Source: Rallus limicola | Taxonomy: Eukaryota; Chordata; Aves; Gruiformes; Rallidae | Length of the DNA: 64,000 nucleotides | Reading direction: 5' to 3' | NCBI GenBank assembly: GCA_022605955.1 | Contig: JAKCOZ010000015.1 | Location: forward strand, 7,445,287-7,509,286 | Shown: positions 39,901 to 50,645 of the stretch, in pieces | Layout of the letters: every line of letters begins with the position of its first letter | Numbering within the stretch: position 1 is the stretch's first letter | Notes under the pieces: model-generated | Databases searched by the model: none | Told to the model about the DNA's origin: nothing | Seen by the model: the letters and a program-made list of their open reading frames with translations, nothing else | Program-made: the position numbers and the translations under genes

Positions 39901-42836
39901 GTAACGAGCACTGTTTCAAGGCCACATATCCTTCTGTTCAACAATAGTATTTAAACACCGAGCAAAACGATCTGGACAAGTAGCATAAGGGGTTAGCTAA
40001 AGGCATCGAGACACCATGTGCTGCTAGAGAGACAGGCAAGCCTTCCAAAAAGAAGAAATATGGTAAAGGGAATGGATTGTTTCACGCCTCATCTATGGAG
40101 AATTGTGAAATGAGCTGGCGTCACAGTAAGCTGGCACCAGCTGGCACATGAAGATTCTTCAAAGAAGGCATGAAGCAAGTTAAACATTCCTCTGGCTTCA
40201 AGGAGAATGAAGATACAAAGTACACGCTTCAACAGCCAGCCTCATGTACCACGTAAGAAGGCAGGAGTTGGGGAATTGGATTTTTAAGTAAAAGCCTCTT
40301 CTGAGACAGCCATTCCACTGGCATCCTGTGTTCTGTTCCTCCTGGGAGCGTGAGAGGAAAGGCAGGAGGGAGAGGGGAGGTGACCCCTGAGTCAGTGTCC
40401 GATCTTCAACCTAGTCCTACATGCATTTCAGTTCCTACTGAATGCAGAACTTTGGAAGCTCTACTAAAGGGGAATGGATCTAACTCTGCATGTCACCCAA
40501 GGCACATCTGTCATCGTATACAGTTGTCCCTACCTATCTAGGACACCCAAACCAAAAACTCTCAGGCATGCAAAACTCATCCACAATCAGAGGTCTTGCT
40601 TCTAAATCCAACCGATTAGCCCAACGCGACCTGAAGCAGCAGCTTCAGACGTACGTGCTGAAGATGTAGCGATGCCGCCCACTGCTTCCCACAGCTCCAG
40701 TAGAAGGAGCACCTGAATGAAGAACTAGTAGGGAGAGCTCCTAACAGCTGCTGCTGTGAAACGTGGGGTGAGAACTGCATGTGCTCTACAGACTGGGGCT
40801 TCCACAGCCACTTTTTACCAGCCGAGAGGGGAGAGGGGCACACCTACTTTTACTGACAAACAGGAACAAACCCAAAACACACAGGTTATTGCTGTAAGTA
40901 TGCTCATTCCTCTCAGGCTAGTTGAGGAGTTCTGAAGCATAAGTCTTACGGCAGCTAACATCAGGGCTCAGGAAGGGCCAAAGCAGCACAAGGGGCATGC
41001 TACACCCCAGCCTCTGCACAAAATTCCTGCACAACAGCTGCATGGTAGCTGTCGAGCTGTCACCCAGAGACCCACTGCCACTGAACACAACGGACTCTTC
41101 TCAAGCCAACCAAGCAGAGATGCAAAAGTCGCTTAACAATAACGAGCCGCAGAACCAGCAGCTTTCAGACGTTCACACTAAGTCTCATCTTTACCCATCT
41201 TCTGAATTATCTTGTCCCACATCTCCTGCCACACAGACATCTATTCACATACAGTGATACACAAACAAGTGAAGGTATTTCTCCCGCTCACTAAGGCAGA
41301 AAAGAAATTGCTGCAAAACGTCTCCTCCTTTCAGAAACATATTCCAGAAGCACTCTGTTCCTATGGTGATGGGCTCCTACCTAGACAAGGAAAACTGCTG
41401 CCTGAGAGATTAACACACAGGACTGAGGCTGAAAGGGATACAGGGACATCCTAGATCCAGAGCTTTGCCATTTGCCAAAATGTGATGCCCCAGTGAGGGT
41501 ATTTTTTTCCTACTATGAAGGTTTAAAGGAGTTAAAACACCCACTGTTATTTCAAGGGCTATTTTGTCCCCACCACCCACTAAAGCTGTACCTGTACTAA
41601 TATATCCAGACTATATGAAGAAAATTTACACAGCTTCCAAATGCACCCACAGTTAAGTTTAAAAATCAAATCCTAGTTCATACAATAAGGCAGGCTATAA
41701 TTATTCAAGGAATAGGAAATTAACAGAAATAAACCAAGGTAATTTAAAGCACAAAAGTAATTTTTCCTTCCCTCCCCCACATCAGCTTAAGGATCCATAT
41801 GGTCAAGTTAGTTTTGCTTGTTTTAACGAGAAGCTCGCATCAGTCAGAAATACCCTTATTTACTATGAAGCAGATGAATAAAGTACGTAAGACAACAGCA
41901 CTGCTAATGCAGTATGGACAAGGATTGTGTACACAGAAAAGCAAACTACGTGTGGGTCTGAAGATTAAACACAACTTTACACTGAGAGGCTGGTTTGGGG
42001 TTTTTGTTTCAGTAAGTGGGGAAGAGAGCAGGACATAAGATGCAGCTGAGACATGGCTCTGCTCCAGAGGCAAGGCCACACACCACGCTGCAGGAGTCCC
42101 AGGTAATCCTTAAATCAGAGGCTCTTCCCAACATTTCCTCAAGTGGGGATGGGTTAAGATTAAACACAAAGTCATTATTTTTGTGAGGACTACTGAGAAG
42201 CAGACGCAGCTTTGAAATTAGAAGAGTTTAGTGCAGGGAAGTGATTGCTTCTGGAAGTTTGCCAATACTGCTTTAGTGTTCCCCCTCTTCAGCTCCTCAG
42301 TTCTCACCTCTCACAGAAATGAAAGGTAACCCTTCAGCGCTTGCAAGAACAGGGTATGAACTGCAACTGGCCACTGAGCTGCTGGAAGGGTCTGCACTGG
42401 CCTGCGCCTCAAGGCTCTGAAGAGAGGCCTGAATCTAACAGGGACTTACTGCCTGGAGTTCTGTGGGGGTCAACAACATATTCTGCAGCAATTCTAATAG
42501 AGACTTAGTGCCTAAACTTTTATAGCTATTTGTAATGTATTTTGCAGCGATGGTGTTGTGGAATGTGTATACCAGCACATCGTAAGCTTTCTAGTGGGAC
42601 TATCTCCAAGAAAAAGCAAGACTCAAAGCTACAAGGGGCTCCAAGACCAGACCTGTGGCTCTGGTAAGCAAGAGGAAGATAAGGGCTACAGTTAGGTGGC
42701 AAAAACACAGTGATAAAGGTGAGTGGATGAACTAAACTACCACCACGGTCCTTGAAGACCACCTGAAGACTGTAGTACACATACAGGAAAGGGTAGAAAG
42801 CTATAATAATGAATTCTCAGAGAAGTAATACATTAA

Positions 42837-43038
42837 TCATTTATTGGAAAGGTCGTGAGTGTGTGTGTATAACCCAAGTATAAGTTGTGCAACTAATTTG
42901 TTTGGTGCACACATTGGGAAGAGCAATCCCCTGTGTGCCCAGTGCTGCAATAAAGAATGCCTGCTTCATAGTCACCAACACTACTGAGTTGTGATTCCAG
43001 CTTTTCACAGCATCAGCTCCATCAGCATTCATTTATTG
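42837..43038 (+). mobile_element. Possible LTR-like insert flanked by 10-bp direct repeats
   Basis: The decamer 'tcatttattg' occurs at 42837-42846 and again at 43029-43038, with near-matching sequence beyond it, and brackets about 182 bases. Inside, 'cagtgctgcaataaagaatg' carries a poly(A) signal AATAAA at 42949-42954. It is followed by 'cctgcttcatagtcaccaac', 'actactgagttgtgattcca' and 'gcttttcaca'. This arrangement (poly(A) signal, short downstream part ending in CA) resembles the R-U5 end of avian ERVL-type solo LTRs as I remember them, but I cannot confirm the family. No viral coding sequence is present. Ten-base flanking repeats are longer than the usual 4-6 base retroviral target duplication, so a SINE-like element or chance repeat remains possible. 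Confidence 0.35.
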
Positions 43039-44432
43039 AAAACTTAAGGATGTACAGAGCACCTGACAGGCTTCACCATTGCATTGTACACACAGGAGGG
43101 CACAAGTACTGGGGAGCTGCTGGTGGAGTGAAGGAGGCAGTCTGCACTGAATGAAGGTTGGCCACACTTTAATTCAGGCACAACTCTGTCAAAATAATAC
43201 CTACACACCCACATACGCTTCCAAGTGTAACTACAGTATTAATGCCCAAAGCATCACAGGAAATTCACTATTAACAACAATCTTATAAATTTAAATTGCC
43301 CTGGTTTTACCTGAATCAAAGTTTTATCAATTTAATTACTCTCACCTGATGAGAAGCATTTACTCAAGAGTTTTGCACAAGTTTAAATAAATTCATTTTA
43401 AATAACTTTACACTTGGTGCCCCAAGTCTTGCCAGCAGGCTAAATGGAGAACATGAGAAATGGGTCACAGTGGTGACATAACGCAAGCCACTCGTCACTA
43501 CAGTGCGGCTGGGAGTGCTGAGCAGCGCTGATTGATGTAACCTGGATAACGCTTACTTTATAAACTGCTTGGGGATCCTCCAACACCAGGGCACTCCAGG
43601 TCTGCTCCAAAGCCTACTAAGTTTTAATGTGTGCTTTATGCCCCGGAGGGTGGGGGGAGGAAGGCATGTTGAGGAAAAGACAGGAGGAAAAGAGGCCACA
43701 AATTAAGCATTTGGATCTGAACAGGAGCCATGGCTGACTATTTAATAAATTCCACCTCGGCAAATAAAAACGAGAACTCAGTGCTGTCACGTGAAGGACT
43801 TGTTTGTGTTTCAGCAGTAACTGCTGCTGTTGTTTGTGCTGGTGGTAAGGATTTACTCATCATTAAAAACTGCACTAGGCACAGGGCTTCTGCAGAACCT
43901 ATCTGCTGTGCCCAAACTTAAAAAGCACTGTCTGGTTAAAGCTGAGGTTTGTAGGGAACAAATCAGTTGCTTCTCAATAGAGTGATTATACCGAGCCCCT
44001 TTCCTCACACCCCCGCCCTTAAGGTGTCAGGCTTTTGGCAAAGACATCAGCAAGGCTTTCTCCTTGGCAATAAAACCATGGACCAGTCTATCCCTGCTGG
44101 CACTTGACTGCAAGCCAAATGCTTTTCCCATAGAGCATTAAAAGTCAGTATGTGCCACAGAGAGGTATATCAAAAAGACATCTTAACAATATCATCATCT
44201 CTAAATAAAACCTGGAATTTAAACAGTGGCTGTAGCAGGTGGGAGTTCAAGTACTAAATACTGAAGATCTGGCAACGATTTTCCCCTCTAGAGAGCAGTG
44301 CTTCTTCTCCCTCTTCTCACACCTTACTCATCCATAGTCCTAAACCTGCAGCTCAGAAGGTGACTGAATTCCCCAGCCTCCTAAATTACTACAGCACAGG
44401 ATTTTCTAATTTTTTCTCCTTTTTCTTTTCAG

Positions 44433-44939
44433 TGATGTACTGACATGACAAGCATGGCTCAGGAAGAAAAAATATCTGTGAGAGCTTTCACTGAATGCTC
44501 CCCACACAATTATTGTGAAACTCATCACCCAGCTGCCAGCTTCGCCTCTCAACAGCTGGCTTTGGCTTCCCTCCTGGCCACAGACCTGCTTCTCTCCACA
44601 GCTACAGAGTTTCAGCCAGAGGCTGGGAAGAGATTCATTTGGAACAGAGCAGAGGAGTTATTTGAAGCACTGTACAATCATTGTGGTTTTCTCCCTTTGG
44701 TCCTTGAACGCATGCTTTTGGGTGACACCAGCACATTCTCTATGTACCAAACACATGGAAAGGAAAATAATGGCACAGAGCAGTCTCCATACATGCCTTC
44801 AGGCATACAGATGGACAACAGCAGCACTGGCATTTCTTGGTTGCCCCCAGAAAATACAAATCTTAATTCAGCAGCAACCTCAAAGGTGTTGCTACCAACA
44901 GCCCCACTGAATTCATTAACTGTTGTGTGCTGCTACTGA
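44433..44939 (+). other. Hypothetical 164-codon frame behind a strong acceptor-like site
   Basis: A 20-base pyrimidine-rich run ending in CAG (44413-44432) is one of the best splice-acceptor matches in the window. Twelve bases later an ATG (44445) opens a 164-codon frame; a second in-frame ATG at 44454 has a good initiation context (A at -3, G at +4). The protein has no recognisable domain, signal peptide or strong membrane segment. It is rich in Ser, Thr, Leu and Asn, as chance frames in such DNA are. AATAAA signals lie well downstream (45516 and about 45744). It could be the last exon of an unannotated transcript or a chance frame; the latter is more likely, since frames of similar length occur elsewhere in the window. 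Confidence 0.12.
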
Positions 44940-44965
44940 TAGTCCCACTGACTTCATCAACTACT
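44901..44965. repeat. Imperfect 41-bp-period duplication
   Basis: 'gccccactgaattcattaac' starting at 44901 is repeated as 'gtcccactgacttcatcaac' starting at 44942, a period of 41 bases with a few mismatches. The second copy lies just past the stop codon of the frame ending at 44939, so the frame ends within the duplicated region. Confidence 0.75.
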
Positions 44966-47900
44966 TGTGCACTTGAAGGCAACACATTTCAAAAGGACTA
45001 GCAAACCTCTGTCCTGCTTGATGCTAAACTTCAACTGGGTGTGGAGAGAGAGACACTCAGAACTAGGACTCAAACTGTTAAAAGAAACTGCACAGAAGCA
45101 TTTATGCCTCACAACCCACCCCCGAACTTAAAGCTTGTAATTCGTAACTCTCAGCTCCTTTAAAGGCAAAAGCAGTTATATTCTGGCTTGAAGTTAATAC
45201 AGAGGAGTGATAAGGTCATCCCCTCTTTCGAGCTATTTGCTCCACCTGGAACCATCTCCAGGTGAGTAGATCATCCTCAGTTACCTATTTCAGCAAGTAT
45301 TAAATTCTTCAAAGGCCATCCATACCGATTTCAAAGACAAAGCGAGTTCCTAAAGAGATGTCATATGGGAGCATTAATACTGGATTATTCTTAAACTTCT
45401 ATTGTGAGATTCTCACACAGCTCCTCGTACTTCAATATCAAAGAGAAACTCCTGCTGTATTATTAGCAAACAGCTCTCCAGGTCCCCATCTGCAGTCCTT
45501 GCTCCAAGTGACAACAATAAATCAAGACGCTACTCCTAAAATTCCCCTCCAAGCAAAATACGCATTGCTGGCTTGTATTGCAAACCCTTCTCTGCCGAGC
45601 TCCAGGATGTCCTGTTCGTGCTTCTGAACCCTCAAATAGCTGCTATGCTGCTGGCATCCAGCCTGTTGATCTCCCCGGAAAATTCAAATAACACCTCACC
45701 CTGCAGTATGCCCTAATTACCTCAAACATCAATTACAAGTCTAATAAAACTATTTGCAATGGTTTTTGTGATGGTTAGAAGCTTGCCAGGACTTTATGTC
45801 ACTTATGTCATTATTAAATTTGAAATCTCTTACCATTCCGTGTTGTGCAAGCCAGACTAGAGTTAAGCTGATTTCCCGCGACAGGTTACACTGCACAGCC
45901 CTGAGACACATGAGCTGGAAACAGGAAGATTATCTATAAAAAGGCATGTAGGAGCACAAGTTCATAATCTACTAGAACATGCAGATAGCTAAAGAATTGT
46001 TAGTTCAGTATCAAAACTGCATTTCAAGCTTACTGAGGTAAATTAACTGCAATCTCTTCCAAACAGTGAAACCAAGTCAAGAGCCACACATACATGAGCT
46101 ACTACATTTATTCTACACTTACTGATAGAGGTGTTGCAGCTGTATCATTTTTATTGGTAATTGTGCAAGTCCAGCAAAATTACATTAACACATGCATCAA
46201 AACAACTGCAAAATATCAGACTGAGTTGCCCATACCATGGATAAACACATTAATAAGGAGAGTACAGCTGCTCCACCGTGTCCAATTTCTACCCAGTGAT
46301 AATCTATTATACAGGGATTTATAATGATCTTTAAAAGCACAACCAAACCTGACAGACTGCATCAATATATGGCAATCTCAAAAAGATAAAGGAAAGATTA
46401 TACAAATAATGTGATAGCGACCTTTTCAAACCAAGTCATCTGTTCCCATCTAACACCTTGAGAAGAAATCAGAGACTGGACCCAAATTATTTGGTTTGGC
46501 GAAAAGATGTTATTTGGCCCAGTACTTCCACTAAGATTCTATAAGACAAGTCCAAAACTTCAGTAGCAAGAGGCCATTACTTCATAACAGCTGGAAATAA
46601 CAAGAATACCTGCTTGCATGTCCTCAGCATTGGAGCAAAGGAATATCCCAGAAAACAGAAGTGGAAGAACACAGGTTAATTATTGACATTCTAAAGCCAC
46701 CAGTTAGCTCAAGACAGAGCCTCCCAATGTCTACAGCTTCATCCTGGCTTGCTTCATCTGCTCTTACTACAAAATGAAATGAAGTGCAAGAGGGCTGTCT
46801 GTATACCAAGAGTTGTGAGGGGCAGGGAGACAGAACCCACGCTTGCCAGCTTGTCACTATTAACAACACTTTAATCCTTATATATGGGCATGTTGGGATG
46901 TTGTTTCCTTTTTGCCCCAAACCACTCTCAGCTAAATTCTGATTTCAATCAGTAGGAGTAACAAGTGAGTAGAGGTATGTTTGGAGACAGGTAAGCTGGT
47001 AGTGTTGGGAAAAGGATTCCCCTCAGGAGAAGAGCCACGATAAAGGAGTGATAAAAACACCAAGCCATGTGTTTGGGAGGCAGACACTTACACATGACCT
47101 ATCCTCAGCAAACACACAGAGCCCTGGGAGTTGTCAAGTATATTAATCCATGCCTTACAACTGCTGTAGTGCTCACGCTGCCTGTTGTAATGTACATTCA
47201 GTGGGCATTCATACAAGCAGGACAAGAAATAAAACAAAACACCACACAGGTTCTGAAAAGCCACCACCCAACTTCAAACTCAGCAGGGAGTTACCAAAAT
47301 AACATAATCACATTTAGAAAGCCATCAAAGCTGACTGAACTACAAGTTACTCCTTTACCTTTCAGGTAGAATTTCACCTTATACCCTCATCAAGAAAGAG
47401 ACAGTGACACAAACAGGTGAGCACAGCCTTCTAGGTGTGAAGCTGCATCCTCTGCAGCAGGCTTAAGTTACCTCACTGGCTTCTTTGGGAGAGAAGAGCT
47501 CAAACCGAGCACCCAATACTGACTCTGAACCCAGGCAAGTGGATGCCAGTAAGGGATGAGAACTACATGTACTTCAAAGTTTTGAGGCACAACACTGATG
47601 TTTACTTGGTCCTTCTGTACCAACTTTCCATCACTGAAGGTTTCCTTGATAGAGACACACACATTGATACACACACTGCTCCTTGCTCTTTAATGCTTAC
47701 TGTCTCATTACATCATCGTGATCTCTGGCCTTAACTTCCCCACATACATAAGTATGTCCTCTTCTAATTCACTTGGGAAAGAAGTCCTGAATTCTCTTAC
47801 TGACCAATGTGAAGCTTTCAATTCCTAAGTACAAAACTGCTCTTTAATCCTAGTAGCTGAGATTTTCTTTCCTTTCTTATATAAAGAACAAGCTTTTCAT

Positions 47901-48108
47901 TAATGCCAAAGATCCAACACCAGATGGCTTCAGTAAGAAGCATCAGTGCTATTACAACTAGGGTTGGATGGGGTTTTGTTTTTTTACAACCCATTTTCAT
48001 GAAACTTGGGCTTCATAAACAGTCTTGGCAAACAGCAACTCTCCATCTAAAGCTGTACTGCTCTGCATTCATGATTTAATACCTTATCACCTGATGCCTG
48101 AATTTCCA

Positions 48109-48120
48109 ACACACACACAC
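48109..48120. repeat. Short (AC)6 tract
   Basis: Six AC dinucleotides on the + strand, about 20 bases before the CR1 fragment begins. Confidence 0.8.
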
Positions 48121-48140
48121 TTCAAGATGGTGGTAAAGAG

Positions 48141-48400
48141 CACATAGAACCCCAGACTTGCAGAGGTTGGAAGAGACCTCTGGAGATCACTCAGTCGGAT
48201 CCCATGACAAAGCACCTTGAGCAAGTCACACAAGATTGTGTCCAAGTGAGTCTGGGATCTCCCTGGAGAAGGAGACTCCCCAACCTCTCTGAACAGCCTG
48301 TCCCAGTGCTCAGGCACCACAGAATGAAGAGGTTTTTCCTCATGTTCTGCCCTTTACTGCAGTGCAAGGATTTCTTCTTCAGCATAACCTAGTTGTGAGT
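48141..48400 (-). mobile_element. CR1 LINE fragment, diverged subfamily, - strand
   Basis: Read on the + strand, the reverse complement of a CR1 3' end is visible. 'cagaggttggaagagacctc' is followed by 'tggagatcac', 'gtgtccaagtgagtctggga', 'ctccctggagaaggagactc', 'cccaacctctctgaacagcc' and 'tgtcccagtgctcaggcacc'. The block continues to about 48400 with 'gaggtttttcctcatgttct'. The 3' UTR wording ('agagacctctggagatcac') differs from that of the 11.2 kb copy ('aaggacctcaaagatcatc'), so it belongs to a different CR1 subfamily. The octamer tail is decayed, no coding frame remains, and the 5' part is missing. It is clearly more diverged than the 11.2 kb copy. Confidence 0.88.
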
Positions 48401-49363
48401 TTTCATGAAGTTCACCAGCTGCTTCAAGTGTTGTACAGTACAACACTTCTGAGCTAGGACATTGTTTCACTGTTACTCACAACTGCAAGTAGCTTCAACT
48501 CAAGAAAGTCTACTCACTTGTTATTTATTATTTTTTAAAAAACCTGATAAGAAAAGAAATCATTTAAAAATAAATCAAGAAAACCCCCTTCTCAGAACAC
48601 ATATGAGCATGCCAGTGTACCTGAAAACATTATAAATACCAGTTGCAGCAAAGCTTTATCCAAGAAAGTGGTGAAAAAAGGTGTCTTCAATTTTAAATAC
48701 TTTCAAATCCAGAGCCAGAAGAAAATCCAATTTACCAAGATGACCCAGCTAGTATAAAGAGGCAATTTAAGGGCTTGCTGAGGTGAAGCTGTATTGGGAT
48801 GTTTCATGCATTAGTAACATAACCATGGAGAAAATCGAGGTACTCTGGTTTGCCTAGTCAAGTACACTGCAGACATTAAAATATTTCTTTAAATAAAAAT
48901 ACAGATCCCTGCATAAACCCCTCATTGTCACTGCCTCCAGTTCCAGGTCATACCATATCACTCTTATTTGCAAAGCCATAAAAATCTATTTCCAAGGAGG
49001 GAAAATTCCTGCCATTTCAAATGGCAGACAGGGAAGTCAGGCTCCCTCCACCCCCTACGGCTGCTGTAGTTAGCAACAGCTACGCCATCTCCGCTTACCG
49101 CGTCAGGCTACATCTCCTAGTGCAAGGAGGCAGGAGAGAAAGGACATTTTTCTTCTGCACGGTGAGAAACATCAAGAATTAGGATAAGGATGCATTCCAG
49201 GCTCGTTCTGAGGTGCAGTAAGACCACCGAGACTCATTTTTCAACATCTTCTTTGCCAACCAACCGTGCTTCTGAGCAAGTTTCTTCCTCAGCCAGTAGA
49301 TAGGTTGTGTTAGCAGTAAGTGTGCAGAAAGGTAAGATGGGAAGAGCAATGCTATCTGAAAAC

Positions 49364-49383
49364 AGGAGGAGGAGGAGGAGGAG
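49364..49383. repeat. (AGG)n microsatellite
   Basis: About seven AGG/GGA trinucleotide units on the + strand. On the - strand one frame reads a short run of serines, which explains the 'SSSSS' start of a chance frame there. Confidence 0.9.
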
Positions 49384-50559
49384 GTGTTTAACACAGATAC
49401 CTTATTTTCTTGCCCTCAGTATGGTCTGTGCTATATTTAGTACTCACTCCAGCTGTGCAACAGCCACTCAGTGTTTTGGTGGATGAGGAAGGACAAAAGG
49501 GTGTTTTGCTGTGTTTGCCTGAGCAAGGTAAAAGAAAGCTCATGTTAGGAAGTCCACCACAATCGGAAAGAGATTTGAGGTTGGGTTTTGGGTTTGCTTT
49601 TTTAAAGAAAAATTAGCAGGCAAGCAGAAAGGATGGTTTCTGAACTATAAGTTTCTGTTCACTTTACTTTCACAGAGGGAAACATGCAATTTTTCTTGCT
49701 ATCAAAGCAAGTTAGCAAGCCAGGGTAGGTTTTTCAGCCTGCCTCCTTACTGCAATGTGCCTCTCCAGCTCAAAGTCTGTTATGAAGAATCGTGTTGTCA
49801 CAGTGCAGAAGATAACCCAGCCACCTCCCTAACACCCCTTCTCCCAGGGCTACTAAGGGAGAAAATCCAAAAGCACCTACTGTAAACAGAAATAACACAA
49901 TTAATAGTTTATAAGTTCATGCTGCATAGCTACCTTTTGATGTTTATAATCCTGTTTCACCAACGGGAAAGCTTCAACACTGACTTTGATACCTAACAGT
50001 GGATTACTGGTCACATCCAAATAAAAATATCTGCTGCTCTGTGGGTGGTACAACATCAAAGAATGAGATCCTGGTGTTAAGTTGGAAAATAAATCCAAAC
50101 AACTCACATCCACATGAAGGAAGTGAGAAGAAACAAGATCATGTGAAATTGTCATGTGAGGCCAAGATAAAAGATGGACCCAAAATACAAACTCTGGGGA
50201 GTTTAGGAAAGCTAAACAAGCACAGAAAGTTAAATCTGAGTGGGGATCTCCATAATGCTTCAGGAGAGTAAGCCCAGAAGCTTCCTGGAAGCACTGCTCA
50301 CCAGCCACAACCAGCAGTAATAAGCGAATGCTCCCCTTGAATGAGGGAACACAGCACAGGAAGGCACCAGGATTTACAGACTGAGCAGTCACCTTTCCAG
50401 CACAGAAAGCAACTGGCTAGTAGGAAGGAAAATGAGAAACAAGAATAAAGTCATGCTGCCTAAATATAGCAATCACAGGGGAGATCAGAAATTAAGCTGA
50501 TAAATAATTCAGTCTTCTACCTGCACTGATGGGGGATGGGATGTTTTGAGACAGATTTG

Positions 50560-50645
50560 GTTTCTGTTGTTGTTTTGGTGTTTGGGGTATTTTTTGGTTG
50601 GTTGTTTTTAGTTGGGTTTTTTTGGGCTTTTTTTTTTTTTTTTTT
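50560..50645 (+). repeat. GT-rich block ending in an 18-base T run
   Basis: The + strand is nearly pure G/T from about 50560, with GTTTGGGG, TTGG and GTTGTT motifs, and ends in eighteen T (50628-50645). Read on the - strand this is a poly-A start followed by A/C-rich sequence. It could be a decayed poly-A tail of a retroposon inserted in - orientation, but no body is recognisable after it. Confidence 0.8.

Larger units (their letters stand above)
20751..42836. other. Long non-coding unique stretch, no gene recognised
   Basis: Twenty-two kilobases without a recognisable gene, RNA gene or interspersed repeat. The longest ATG-started frames are 169 codons (23432-23941, +) and 144 codons (27361-27795, +). 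Neither has a signal peptide, domain motif or biased codon pattern that I can identify. Simple-sequence features are listed separately. A slightly CpG-enriched patch lies near 32080-32200 but is far too short and weak for a typical promoter island. Several splice-like brackets occur on the - strand, for example 33484-33512, 34088-34114, 34875-34897 and 36662-36695. All are under 35 bases. Confidence 0.55.
43039..48140. other. Mostly non-coding unique sequence
   Basis: No recognised gene. It contains the 164-codon + strand frame at 44445-44939 described separately, a 41-bp imperfect tandem repeat at its end, and a short (AC)n tract at 48109-48120. Other frames are under 101 codons and overlap on both strands. 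Confidence 0.55.

Noticed and set aside
49901..50392. 163-codon - strand frame
   Set aside because: There is no recognisable family, and a + strand frame is open over the same place. Splice-like sites inside are weak.
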